NCBI GenBank assembly: GCA_022818135.1
Contig: JAFMSR010000019.1
Span: 35,089,723 to 35,153,722, forward strand
Length of the DNA: 64,000 nucleotides
Reading direction: 5' to 3'
From: Saxidomus purpurata
Taxonomy: Eukaryota; Mollusca; Bivalvia; Venerida; Veneridae
Shown here one piece after another: positions 45,381 to 57,407 of this stretch; position 1 is the first letter of the stretch; every line of letters starts with the position of its first letter. The notes under the pieces are model-generated. The model searched no databases and had not been told where the DNA came from. It saw nothing but the letters and a program-made list of their open reading frames with translations. The position numbers and the translations under genes were made by a program.

Positions 45381-45961
45381 CTATATAGTATTTAAAAGAC
45401 GAAAAATGTAATGAAGTAGTAAACAGGGAAAAAATGGCTTTTCAAATGAGAGTCTTGTATAAGTGCCATAAGAGACACCCTTCAAACTATTTTGTTTGAT
45501 GCAGTTAAATCCATAATAGTTTAAAAAATTATTTTTAAACTTAACGACTTCTATCTCTTTCATGACAGTATAATATATTAAATTATGTCATGAAATATGT
45601 TGATACCTTAGACCATGCATTGATACGCTGAATTAACATTAACTATCTCATTTAAAACAATTATAATATGTACTTGGGACATGTAATGGACAATTGAATT
45701 CTTAGGACATTAACTTTAGATACCTGAGATAAAGTTCGCGGTGTAGATGAATTATATAAATAAACACGTTGATACACTCAGTACATTCAAAGGTATAGTT
45801 CTATCTGCAGAACTGTACTCATAGAATAATCTTTCCAGTCCATAAAACACTTGAGTCTTAGCAAAGATCTGAGCTTATGACAAATAATAGTAATGTACAT
45901 GTCAGGGGCTTAAACATCCCATAAATAAAGACATAATTTGATGAATATTCACTTGTCGTAC

Positions 45962-48325
45962 CTGAGCGTTCATTGCTTGCACTTCCTTGCAGTTTGTCTC
46001 TAATATTTCTCATTTCATCCCAGTCAACATACACCGTGGAGCAACTGTGCAATGCCTTTGCTATACCATCGAGTGTTGCACTATTGCCATATTGTCCCAC
46101 TAAATCTCGCCATTTACGAAGCAAGCTATAGATGCGCATAGCTTCACTGCTATTGTCGGCTTTTATATGGTCGATAATTGCTTGACTGATACCTAGTTCA
46201 GGTCCTAGAAGTTCCCAGTTGCGGCCAATAGCAGACTGTGCTAGATTACTGAGGCTTTTGTCAGATAGGAGCGTCTTCGGAAATATCATCTCTGATTGAC
46301 TCCCCAAAAACCACTCAGCAACCGCTTTACTACAGTCAAATTCTTCATGAGAATAGTTATCTGGGCAAAGCGCTGCCTCCTCTGGTGTTTCCAGCGAACT
46401 CAAATTGCTGACTGAAAGACTCCCTTGAACGTTGTGAACTTTGTGATTGCATCTGTACATCCTCAAGAAAGGGTTTATTTTGTCGTCTAGTTGATATTTC
46501 AGTTTTGTGAACTCCTGTGTTACCACATATTCTGCAAAACGTCTAAAATTGTCTGGAACTGAGCACTCAATCTGCCTTGATGCAAGACTACAGACGCGTA
46601 GCTCTATACTTGAACTTCTCATTTCTGCAATTCCAGCGTAACTTCCAGTTAATTTTAGTGCGCATATATTTTGAAACAGCAACTGTTTGTTTCCGAAACA
46701 GATCACAGGCCATTTTCCAAGAAATGCAGCTAAAAGTCTGTGATAAACAATCTGAACAATATTTGATTTCTCAAACTGCATCAAGTATCGGATCTGTGTT
46801 TGTGATTTTCCAGCTAGAAAATCATACAATGACCTGTCTTTTTGTTCAGTATGGTGTCCGAGCAAACTTGGAATGACATACCAATCTTGTTCAACGCACA
46901 GGCCAGACTTTCCGTCATATTCTACAACCTGCGTTATGATATTGTGCTTCTTGAGGTATGCAAGGAGGATATGTTTATTCTCTATGAAGTTATTTGTCCA
47001 GACTTTGTCTATCAGAGTATTTGTTAGCTTCCCTTCCGAGGTCAATCTGGTCCAAGCTTCACGAATGCATGGATCTTTGAGGCGAAATTTCTTTGCAGTG
47101 ATAATACACTTGAAAGCATCAACTATGTATTGGGGATCCAAAACAACGTGCTCTGATATAGGATCTTCATCGAAATAAATTAATGATCCTTTTTCATGGT
47201 GATATTGCAGAAACAGTTTTAACTCCTCGTCGTCATTTAGTGGATATTCACTTTCATCATTAATTTCCATGACTCGTCGAAAAGGGATTATCTTTCTGTG
47301 TTTTTCTTGGTATAAACCTTTTTCTAATGCTATCCATCGGCCCGGGATCTCTGAAGTTTTCACAATTTCTAAGCCTTTCTGTAATATGACGTTTAGAAGC
47401 TGCTCAAAATCAGCATCTGAGGGATCGTTATTGTCTACTGCGAAGTCTTCATTTTGGATATGATATATCATATCGGTACTTTCAAACAGATTTCTAACTT
47501 GGTCAAAGTATTTATCTTTAGCTTCAAGTTTTGTTAGCTGATCGCCTTCAAGTTTATCTTTGTGCGTGCCGACAAGAATTACTGGCGGCTCTGGTCCGAC
47601 AAAGTAATGGATTGATTCTATCCAAAACCTTGCGTAGTATTCCATGGTTTTAACCTCAGTTTTAGTTGGACACTCTTCATCTTTTACTTCTTTATTTAAG
47701 GGTGACGATAAGTCAAACACTAACAGGTAGAGTGCCTTTCTACTATGAAATAAAGTATGAGTAGCATAGAACGAAAACTGGCCACCAAAGTCCCAGAAGT
47801 CTAGTATTGCATCATTATGATCATTTCTTTCATCTATTTTTGTGGTAAAAGATTTGAGCTCCTCCGTTGACAGGTAAGACACACTTCGAGTCTTATCAGG
47901 GTGAACAGAGTCTGTTTTATTATTATCTGATTCACGTTTCATGTCGATTTGCACGACACCACCTCTTACTGACCAATTTAGATATATTTCATCCGCCTCT
48001 GGATCGTCTTTCAGACCGTCAGTTTTCACATCTATTGATTGTGCAATGGATGCAATACGACTAATGAAGTCCTCATCTTCGTCTTCTACTATGGTCAAAT
48101 TTCTCTTTCCACCGGCAGATGACTTACATCTATAACGATTTATGTCGATACCATTGGTAGATGTAACGCCTTGGCATGTCTTACCAAGTAATCGTCTTGT
48201 CAAAGAGGTCTTGCCTTGGTCATTATTTCCTACAATATTAATCCTAATCGTCTTGTCTTTTTCTGTCCCTTTGCGACATGCCTTTTTGAAGAGGTACATA
48301 TGATAAGGACTAAAGGCTAGTCCGC
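45962..48325 (-). CDS. Roc-COR GTPase with C-terminal Death domain, single large exon
   Basis: ROCO proteins couple a Ras-like Roc GTPase to a COR dimerisation domain; with a Death domain they act as signalling scaffolds in cell death or innate immunity (known for the class). Numbering from the ATG at 48341: P-loop GNNDQGKTS at 38-46; switch-I-like TNGIDI at 62-67; DFGGQ at 184-188 with the FYATHTLF helix; THKD base-recognition motif at 259-262; COR about 340-620; Death domain about 685-767 (LAQSAIGRNWELLGPELGIS, IIDHIKADN, LLRKWRDLVG). A long acidic insert (EDEDEDF) lies between G1 and G3. An acceptor (cattttgcag) just inside the ATG, and a strong donor (CTCAG|gtacga) before the frame closes, show this is an internal exon of 2,364 bases, phase 1 at both ends. 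The N-terminus is upstream and was not found. Closest family guess is the DAPK1/MFHAS1-like ROCO group. Confidence 0.92.
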
Positions 48326-48341
48326 CTGCAAAATGAATCAT

Positions 48342-49847
48342 ATACCATTTAGCTCAGTAAAAAGAGTGTTAAACTGCCAGAAACTACGCCCGTCACGCTT
48401 GCAGTAATTATATTACAAATGTAATGGATATCAAAACATTCATATCAGTCAAGGGTAGTAAACCCTGAATGTCTTAAGCATGCGGACTAGTGAAAACATT
48501 ACCATTATTGAGCCCGGTCAAGATAGACAATATGTAAAGGGACTTATACTTTGTAAAACAATTTCAAGATAAAAGTTTGACTTTCACCTCTTCATTCTTG
48601 AACTGTGCAAGACCATTATGAAAGGCCTACTAGAGTTATTGTGGCAACATCAATGTTTCATGGCTATGTAACGTTTTTGTTTTTCTTATTCCCCTGAACA
48701 AGTAAGTGAATTTTATAATCAATCTCAGGAGTTACTCAGATATATACATGAAAGTTCCTTAAAAAAACTGAATAATACTAGTTCAAAAAGGTCATCATTT
48801 GCACAAAATTCATTCAATTGTTACATAACTTTACTGACTTATATGTCTCTTACAGATAAAGCAAACTGATAAACTAAACATATTCATTTACTGACAAATA
48901 TAAAATACATGTATAAAAAAATGCCTGCTTAAAATGTGGTTTACCAGTGATTCTATATTTATCTGTCATTCCTGTATGGTTCTTTACGAGTATAGAAAGA
49001 AACTAAATGTCACTATGTACATGTATATCACAGAAGAACCATCCTTTATGTACTTTCCTTTGAGCAATTACCCCCGCCCCAACCCCCCATCCCTCATTCA
49101 CCTCTATAGTGTATTGTAAATGAAGTGTACTGATCATTCTAAAAATAGGTAAGTTTGCTCTATTTATTATAATACCTGTCGCCATATTTTTGTTCTATTC
49201 TTGACAGAAATGCATCTATCGGCTTCAAAATGACTGACCTGAAATACAGATGAAATCGAACGTAGGGGTATGCGAAAACGGTAACATTCTTTGTGTGAAG
49301 CAAAGGTACAAGGTAAAAGAACGTCTAGAACATTTCGGAATAGCTAGATTGTCTAAGTAAAACCCGTGGCTTTAACGACGTATACCAGTTAAATCTGAGT
49401 CCATGTCACATATATGTTGTGAGTAGAACCGCCATGTTGTATATGTGCAACGTCAGGAATTTTCAGTGACCCGAGGTAGAAATTAATATCAGCCGAAGGT
49501 AGAGGACTGTTTTTATATCTGTCTTTACTTTGCCTTTTTGTTGAACAGTTAATATCCGACCTACTAGTCCAGGCTGTTGGGCTTTTGACCCGGACAAAAT
49601 GCATACCGAAATGAGTTTTTTTGCATGCTGGCTGGAAATGACTTGCTTTGGCACGAATCATAAAGTTCCCGAAAAATGCAGAAAATGCCCCAAAATTCAT
49701 ATGAGAATGTTTGTGAAACAGCTAAATTTGTGTTGGCTGATATATCGTATGACCCTATAGATAATTGCAAAATGGTTAACATTTCACAGGCTTACATCAT
49801 AGATGGGAGAAATATATTACCATGACTTAACAAACATGGCAATCCAG
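48342..49847. other. upstream intron, no exon recognised
   Basis: The 5' exon(s) of the Roc-COR-Death gene should lie here or further right. Minus-strand ORFs at 49389-49782 overlap in several frames and have no domain; they look like repeat-derived frames. Confidence 0.4.
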
Positions 49848-50176
49848 TTTTGATGGACAAGGAAAATGTGAAATACTAAAAGACACATTCTCCATCTTTT
49901 TTTATAGTTTCTTTGAGAATTTCTGGAATACCCACATAAATGTGTAACCATTCAATCGATTTTCAAATTATTTTACAGTTATGTTCATCATTTTCTATTA
50001 ACTAATTCGCACAGGAATCTGGTCTGTTAATCCAAGGTCAATGTCAAATGAAGAGGTCAAAGGTAAAAAAACGATATTATTTCTACCATGAATTCATCAT
50101 CTTTCATTTGCTACGTGAACTCCTGGGACCAAGGGTTGTGTCTTTTAGTATTTCACATGTTCCTTGTTCATCAAAA
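49848..50176. repeat. 40-bp inverted repeat spanning ~330 bp
   Basis: ttttgatggacaaggaaaat then gtgaaatactaaaagacaca at 49848-49887 is matched by its near-exact complement at 50137-50176. The spacer is 249 bases with no ORF. It could be a MITE or the remains of an inverted element. Confidence 0.65.
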
Positions 50177-50871
50177 CGAATTATATCTCTTTGAAATTAG
50201 AGAGATACCTCTTTTCGGAACAAATAGTAAAATGGGTTGCAATAAGAAAACGTCTACGTCTAGAAGAAAGGCTTTTTTACATGCAAGTGAAAAACGAATA
50301 GTAACAAAAATGTATTTTGAAATGAATACAAAGCGGTAGTAGAATTCAATCATTAGTGAACAGCACGAATTGTCTTCAGAAATATAAAATACATCGGATA
50401 CTCAATGTTATTTTATGTGAACGTGAAAATAGAGAGGGAAATGAATTAGCATTAATGATTCTAGTGCCTGGAGGTTGCTTTCCATTGATGCATACTCTGC
50501 GGTCCTAAGTCGATAACAAAAGATTCATACACGTGTATTTGAAAGTCGGATGGAAACATGCATCAATGAATTTCAAAGTCTGCCAACTTTGTTTCGACTT
50601 TAGATAAATGAATAGAATTAAATATTTGCCTTGATTAAATTTTGACTGACTGTTCAAAAGCCACAGATGATATCTTCGTAATCAAACTAAAATAATGTTT
50701 ATAAAATTAACCAAAAGCATTTCTGAAGTCGTGATTCAACCGATTCGAAAATGTTTGGCAATAGTTATTCATTTGACGAAGATCCTCGGTGAATCATGCA
50801 AACATGATGTTCACTGTGTATTTCACAAACTATAACATAAAGTACTTTCAATATTCCTCAGGGAATAATAA
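50177..50871. other. no recognised feature
   Basis: AT-rich, only short ORFs. Confidence 0.4.
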
Positions 50872-51885
50872 TTATAACTGTTTTTCTATTTAAAACAACT
50901 CTTTAATTCAAATTTTCGGCAATATTGCCTTTTTCAAGAAATTTGTCTACACTTTTTAAATTCACATGTTGATCATATTCATGACAAGCTTAGAAATGAA
51001 AAAACAACAAAACGTCAGGAAATGACGTCACGTCCTAATGACGTCATATACACTAAGCGTCCAAATGACGTTTCCCGTACTTTCAGGTAAGAGTCCAATC
51101 ACATGAAGAATACACTTAAAAACTAGAATTCAGTTGAAATTAAAACCGAAATCTATTTTAGTTGATACATAGTCCTGTCTTGAATGCACTTATAAATCAT
51201 ATTATTACACATTTATTTAAGCCATAAGTTGTCCTATTATTTAACTTAAATTGTAGATCCTCTCTGCAGCATTTCCCAGGTTTTCTTAGTATTTAATCTT
51301 CCGCAGTTGATAATTATGGTCTCAATTTTTGCATGAAAAATAAAAAATATAGATTTTTTTAGATAAATAGATATACCATGTATTTATATAATAATACAAC
51401 AAGTGAAATTGTAAAAGAATTGTAGAAATGAAGATTAAAAATATTAAGCTAAAAAGTTTCTTCTTATATATTTTAAAGGGAAATACTAAAAAGATTATTA
51501 TGTCCATAATTATCAAACTTTACATATGGGTAAGACCTAGTTTTACAATATATCCTCCTTACCATGAGATTAAAAGACAATAATTCACCATGTTATGGAA
51601 GTACTCCCATCTTGTTACGGTGACAGCAGGTTTCTCTCATTAGCAGTTCCAAAACAAGCAGGAATATCAAGTAGGATGGAAAAACCAACAACAAAAGAAA
51701 CAACTATTAATTACCATTATCAGTTCAGTATTATATTGTTGTATTATAAGTAGAAAAACTATTACCATAGGTAAAACTTGAAATGTGCTAACCATTACAT
51801 TTATATAACAGTAACTATTTGTAAATCCAATTACATTCATCATCCCCGTAATCATCAGTTCAACACATTATAATTATTCCAAAAT
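50872..51885 (-). repeat. left inverted arm of the Penelope-like element
   Basis: About 1.01 kb, nearly identical in reverse complement to 53026-54034. Matching features include two copies of tgacgtca (51023-51030, 51039-51046), the run aattttcggcaatattgcc near 50910, and a 62-codon ORF that is the same on opposite strands (51667-51855 minus; 53056-53244 plus). It replaces the 5' part of the element, just where reverse-transcriptase sequence would be expected. Confidence 0.9.
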
Positions 51886-52921
51886 TGGGATTTGGATAGA
51901 GCCAGTTCGGTCTTTACAGAACTTCGCAAATTATGCAAATCAGATACACAAAAATATTAAGATAGAACTTAGATGGAGTAAAAACAGAATAGAATTCCTG
52001 GATACATTTGTCACAGTTAAAGATGGAGAAATATACACTGATTTATATAGGAAACCGACAGACAAACAAATGTATATAAAAAATACATCATGCCATCCAA
52101 CCCATACCAAGAAAGGTCTAGCATATGGTCTTGGCTTGCGTCTCAAGAGAATATGTGAAAAACAGACTGACTATGAAAAGCACAGACTGCAGTTGAAACA
52201 ACAACTAAGAAAGAGAGGATATAGTGGCAAATACATAGAAAAACAGCTACAAAGGGTAGACAGGTTAGACCGGGATAGTCTACTTTCATCAAACCAGAAG
52301 AAAGACAGCTGTGACAGGGTACCTATGGTTCTAACTTACTCCAAACAATTGCCAGATATTAGACAAATACTTCGTAAACATGAAACTGTTCTCCATAGAT
52401 CCCATAGAATGACGAAAATCTTCAATGTACCTCCAATAATTGCATTCAGACGTGATAAAAATATCTGTGACACGTTGGTACATGGTAAAACTAACAGGGC
52501 CCTCAAAACAAAAAGCATCTGATTGTGACTGTAAAATCTGTGACCACATTGAATATGGTGAACTAAGTGATACAACTGGGAAGAAGAAGTACAAGACAGT
52601 TGCAAATGTGAGCTGCAAAGATTATAATCTGGTGTATTGTTTGACATGTAGAAAATGTGATATGACGGTTTATGTTGGAGAAACAGAAAGATCATTAAAA
52701 AGAGAGATTAGATGAACACCTACGAGATGTCAGACAACAAGTAGAGAAACCTATAAACAGGCATTTCATCGGCCATAGCGAAACTGATGTGGGAGTAGTT
52801 GTTTTACAGAAGGTATATCAAGAGGGCAAGGCATACGTATTGCTGGTTGAGGACAGTTGGATCCAAAGACTAGGCACTAAGGTACCTTATGGCTGCAACA
52901 TACAGTCAATATTTTAAACCT
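51886..52921 (+). pseudogene. 5'-truncated Penelope-like element ORF: RT tail plus GIY-YIG endonuclease
   Basis: Penelope-like elements encode a reverse transcriptase fused to a GIY-YIG nuclease (known). Here the frame starts after the RT catalytic motif: NFANYANQIHKNIKIELRW, EFLDTFVTVKDGEIYTDLYR, KPTDKQMY, SCHPTHTKKGLAYGLGLRLK; then LKQQLRKRGYSGKYIEKQLQ and DRDSLLSSNQKK. A frameshift near 52500 leads to a cysteine-rich CDCKICD / YCLTCRKCDMTVYVGETERS segment, the start of the GIY-YIG domain (YVGET-R-L-R). After a second shift near 52712 it ends with DEHLRDVRQQVEKPINRHF, GHSETD and LVEDSWIQRLGTKVP to a stop at about 52916. Two frameshifts and the missing RT core make it inactive. Confidence 0.88.
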
Positions 52922-53025
52922 AATTCTGTATCCAGATAAGTCATTTTTAATACTTACTACTAAAATAACAATGATTATATTACAAATAGTTATGGAAACA
53001 TTAATGATATGGGAATGACAAAATC

Positions 53026-54034
53026 ATTTTGGAATAATTATAATGTGTTGAACTGATGATTACGGGGATGATGAATGTAATAGGATTTACAAATAGTTAC
53101 TGTTATATAAATGTAATGGTTAGCACATTTCAAGTTTTACCTATGGTAATAGTTTTTCTACTTATAATACAACAATATAATACTGAACTGATAATGGTAA
53201 TTAATAGTTGTTTCTTTGTTGTTGGTTTTTTCCATCCTACTTGATATTCCTGCTTGTTTTGGAACTGCTAATGAGAGAAACCTGCTGTCACCGTAACAAG
53301 ATGGGAGTACTTCCATAACATGGTAAATTATTGTCTTTTAATCTCATGGTAAGGAGGATATATTGTAAAACTAGGTCTTACCCATATGTAAAGTTTGATA
53401 ATTATGGACATAATAACTTTTAGTATTTCCCTTTAAAATATATAAGAAAAAACTTTTTAGCTTAATATTTTAATCTTCATTTCTACAATTCTTTTACAAT
53501 TTCACTTGATGTATTATTATATAAATACATGGTATATCTATTTATCTAAAAAAATCTATATTTTTATTTTTCATGCAAAAAATTGAGACCATAATTATCA
53601 ACTGCGGAAGATTAAATACTAAGAAAACCTGGGAAATGCTGCAGAGAGGATCTACAATTTAAGTTAAATAATAGGACAACTTATGGCTTAAATAAATGTG
53701 TAATAATATGATTTATAAGTGCATTCAAGACAGGACTATGTATCAACTAAAATAGATTTCGGTTTAATTTCAACTGAATTCTAGTTTTTAAGTGTATTCT
53801 TCATGTGTTGGACTCTTACCTGAAAGTACGGGAAACGTCATTTGGACGCTTAGTGTATATGACGTCATTAGGACGTGACGTCATTTCCTGACGTTTTGTT
53901 GTTTTTTTCATTTCTAAGCTTGTCATGAATATGATCGACATGTGAATTTAAAAGGGTAGACAAATTTCTTGAAAAAGGCAATATTGCCGAAAATTTGAAT
54001 TAAAGAGTTGTTTTAAATAGAAAAACAGTTATAA
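53026..54034 (+). repeat. right inverted arm (3' pLTR-like region) of the Penelope-like element
   Basis: Lies directly 3' of the nuclease stop, so it is the native 3' region; the left arm is its inverted copy. Contains two tgacgtca palindromes (53860-53867, 53876-53883) and gaaacgtcatttggacg nearby. Similarity ends sharply at cagttataa (54034). Confidence 0.9.
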
Positions 54035-55159
54035 CATAAAGGCTTGTATCACTTATCTTTTTATCGTGTTTGCCATGAATCGAAACACTCAAGCGAATAT
54101 ATACCTCTGCATTCCAGAATTCTACATTACATTAATCCCATGTTTTGCTAAGAAAACCTTGTGAACCTCCCAGTTCACAAAAACAAAGAGAGGCGGGTAT
54201 TTTGTCTTAACAATTGGATTAAATTTTGTCAAATACTTCCCGAAATGTGATTTTTCGTCAATTCAGGCAATGACTTGATAAAACAATAATGAAATTGATC
54301 CATTTCCAGCAATTGTCACTGCATAACAGTTTCTATCATTGCAATTACACAATTGGGTTTATGTAATTGATTACGTCTTTGTCAAACCCTTGATAGCATT
54401 TGACAATTGGCAGACGGACTGAGCAAAACTAGTCCCGTTTTCTTTATAAAAAAATATGTCATATGCGAACTGTCTTTCGAAGATTGATACCACACCAAAA
54501 TATCAACAAATGGCAAAGCAACATTATGAAAAATTGAAAATGATAATTGTTTAATTCTATTTCGGCTATATTCTGCATTAAAAGATACCCAAATTCGAAA
54601 TGTTTGAGCATCGTAACATACGAATCATTTTGAATGAGTACTTTATGAAATCTATTAGAAAATGAAACTGAAACTAGATACAATATTTCACCGGCTTAAG
54701 TCTGACATTCTTTTTCAAGCCAATTTTACATGGCATAAAAACTTGGAACCTTGATACAGTTTTGATTTTCTCTATGGAACGCCTTCACTCTCTGACATAA
54801 GCTGTAATTCTATATGAGTAAGACATTTGTTACATGGATATGAACTTTCGATATCAGATGTCAACTATTATAATATGTAGTCACATTTCCTTTATAAATA
54901 TGCATTCAATTGCTATACGCAGACACAGATTTCATTGTAGCATGCTAAAACTTAATCAAACACAGGTATTCTGTCAATAAAATCTAAAGAGTATTGTATT
55001 TAGTGAAATCGTCATAATATGCACATAAATTATTAAAACATCTAGTCCAATATTACAATTTTTAACATGTAATGAAATATTTATTACATGCAGGAAAACT
55101 CTCAACACCGAAAGTCCAAAGGTTGTAATGTATAGTGAAATGCTCACAAAGCGAAATTC
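54035..55159. other. no recognised gene
   Basis: AT-rich, short ORFs only. Confidence 0.4.
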
Positions 55160-55275
55160 TGGATAAATTTTTCCATTATTTAATATGAAAATGTCGTATG
55201 GATAAAACATACTCCGGATAAAAGGAACACATTTTAACGGTCCTACGGAGTTATACACGGAGTTTACTATATATA
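55160..55275 (+). mobile_element. truncated relative of the TACAGTAAACTCC MITE
   Basis: Shares attatttaatatgaaaatg, ggataaaacatactccggat and aaggaacacattt with 32440-32540, and ends ggagtttactatata. The left inverted end is missing. Confidence 0.65.
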
Positions 55276-57212
55276 TTTTATCGTTATATGTTGTCTTTAT
55301 TTAATTTTACCAAAAATGATCTTTATTTCAGAACATCTCGTCAACAGGCAGTCTGTCAATTCTCAAAGTCCAAACATTGTGTAGTGAAATGTACATTATG
55401 TATTGATATTTAACCGTAATGTGATTGTGGGCTATACATTTTGTTTGTGATGCAATGTTCATGAAAATCCTTCAAGGGGTTTAGTAAAGAACTAGAGTAT
55501 CATGACCTTTGAACCCTAAGAATTACTCCTACCTTGACGTTGTATGTTTGGGACATGGTTTTAGCATGTAATATCAATGAAATGGACATTTGATCAAAGT
55601 TTCAAATAACGCTATTCTGACAGACTGCCTGTGCACGATGAAGTTTTTATAACGGAATGAACTAAAGACCACATATAACGATTAAATACCCATATATAAT
55701 GAACCTTGTACCACACATCAAAAGTTTTTGACTTTCCTTATTAAAAAATGCCTGGACATAATGAAGTTTTGGCAAGATGTACTGAAAGAAAGATTATCGT
55801 CGGTATAAATCGGAGGGATGGGGTGGCTGGAATCACTGGGCAATCATCACTATTGAAATGTGACACCACGTGTCCGCTCGATGATATGTCCATATGTACC
55901 ACGTGGCACCATGTGAAATGCCGATGCCGTGCCCAGTGAGTTTTGCCCCCTCCCGTTTTAAATGAGGGTCTCAGAAACGGAAAGGTAACATAGAGGACCG
56001 CATTAGAGGCGATTAGATATAATACCACAACAAAACGGCTTTTAATGTGGGCGCTAAAATACTTAGGAGGAATGCCTTCAAGACTGGAAAGAGAGGTTTC
56101 AAAAGAATTATGAGAGCATAGCATTCATGCATCATAGGTGATTTAAGTATGGCGTGAGAGACTTAGTTTAAATAGGACGCACTTACTTATGACAATATTT
56201 TGAGGCATGTTATGTTGTTTTTTATAGTAATGAATGGAATATCAGAAAACAAAGGCTTTCACTTCGATCATAATGGAACTAGAACTATTTATTAAGGAAA
56301 AGGTCAAGCTACGATAAGTCACACAACAACGCCTTCGTATACTTAAATAAATTTTATTTACACTTACAATCATTCACAGGCAATTACATATCTTTCATAC
56401 AAAAGCATTTCTTTTATTAACAATTGACAAAGTGATTGTTATTTACAACAAATACAATAGACAGTAATGCCATAGAACAAATTGTTTATATTATTCCATT
56501 GGAAAATGAATGACACGATCTGATTCTCAGATCAGTTATCGGCAAAATGCTGTTTTTTTTAAAAACAGTTCAACATGTATTAGTGTCCTGCTTTGCAACA
56601 GAATTATCAATTCGATCATCATTTCTTTCCTGATTGTATTAAGTCCGTATCTCCGTTATCTTTGCTGCTATTGTTGGATAAATATAATGTTCCCTCAGTA
56701 CTCTCGATAACAGTTAATGAGATGTAAATAACAAATTCTTATTTCTCTGTCGACTGACCTGGTGTGAAGTTAGAGTCATGAATAATTGTCTTTGAGATAG
56801 CTACATAGGAAGGTCTGGTTGTAAAATGATGATTGATTGACCAATTAGTCTTCTCACGATTTCCGCAAAAGCATTCATTTGTCTTGAGATTATGTTATGA
56901 ATCAAATGATGGAGAGCTCGTGCTTCTATATTTTAAGGCTATAAAATAGTTTAATTCTCGGAACACCCGGGGCCGTTCAAGTCTTAAAAGGGATTTTCCT
57001 TCTTTTGTTCCTTATCTCCGTCTTACTGCGGAATTACGTAAATGTTCAGTATTTCATCGAACCAAAATCCTCGTTTCAGGATAGCGTACACTAGTTATGT
57101 ATAACAGTTGATAAACTGCCTTCTTTCTTTATATGCATTATCTTTCGTCATGGCATCGAATCACATCAGTTTACTCCCGACATCTGCATCATGACGTTCC
57201 AATAAATGTGTA
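55276..57212. other. unclassified; possible repeat at 55740-56125
   Basis: Overlapping long ORFs on both strands at 55741-56124 (127 codons minus, 63 plus) with a GC content above the surroundings suggest an interspersed element. The minus frame holds THWARHRHFTWCHVVHMDIS with no known domain. Otherwise AT-rich, nothing supported. Confidence 0.3.
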
Positions 57213-57407
57213 TCATGTCCTCAAAAAGATTTTTGCTGGCTTCAATTTCACTGATTTCGGAATCTCCCTCAGCTCATTTACTTCGACTTCATATTGCGAC
57301 TTGCACTTATCAAACGCTTCGTCCATAATATCCTGCCAATGATCAATATCTAGAGAATCCTCAGAAGTGACATACATTTTGTCAAGCGTCGTCAGAGTCG
57401 TTTTCAT
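57213..57407 (-). CDS. small charged ORF, possible exon of unknown gene
   Basis: Encodes 64 residues: MKTTLTTLDKMYVTSEDSLD, IDHWQDIMDEAFDKCKSQYE, VEVNELREIPKS and KLKPAKIFLRT. The frame remains open upstream of the ATG (IPCQPLLCIFSYQF) for about 20 codons, so the true start may lie further up or it may be a spliced exon. The amphipathic, Glu/Lys-rich composition is unlike the surrounding repeat frames. No family is recognised. Confidence 0.35.
   Translation of the reverse strand: MKTTLTTLDKMYVTSEDSLDIDHWQDIMDEAFDKCKSQYEVEVNELREIPKSVKLKPAKIFLRT

Noticed and set aside
45858..45961. C-terminal extension after the Death domain ending in a hydrophobic LLLFVISS stretch
   Set aside because: It lies beyond a strong donor (CAG|gtacga) that joins in phase to the next exons; read-through sequence is probably intron.
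48327..48341. ATG at 48341 as the true start of the Roc-COR-Death protein
   Set aside because: A good acceptor (attttgcag) lies inside the first five codons and sequence upstream shows no leader or promoter; the exon is most likely internal.
51667..53244. Two identical 62-codon ORFs (MITGMMNVIGF) as a conserved gene pair
   Set aside because: They sit at mirror positions in the inverted arms of the Penelope-like element; identity follows from arm identity.
55741..56124. 127-codon minus-strand ORF as a gene
   Set aside because: Overlapped by long frames on the other strand, no splice context or domain; more like an interspersed repeat.
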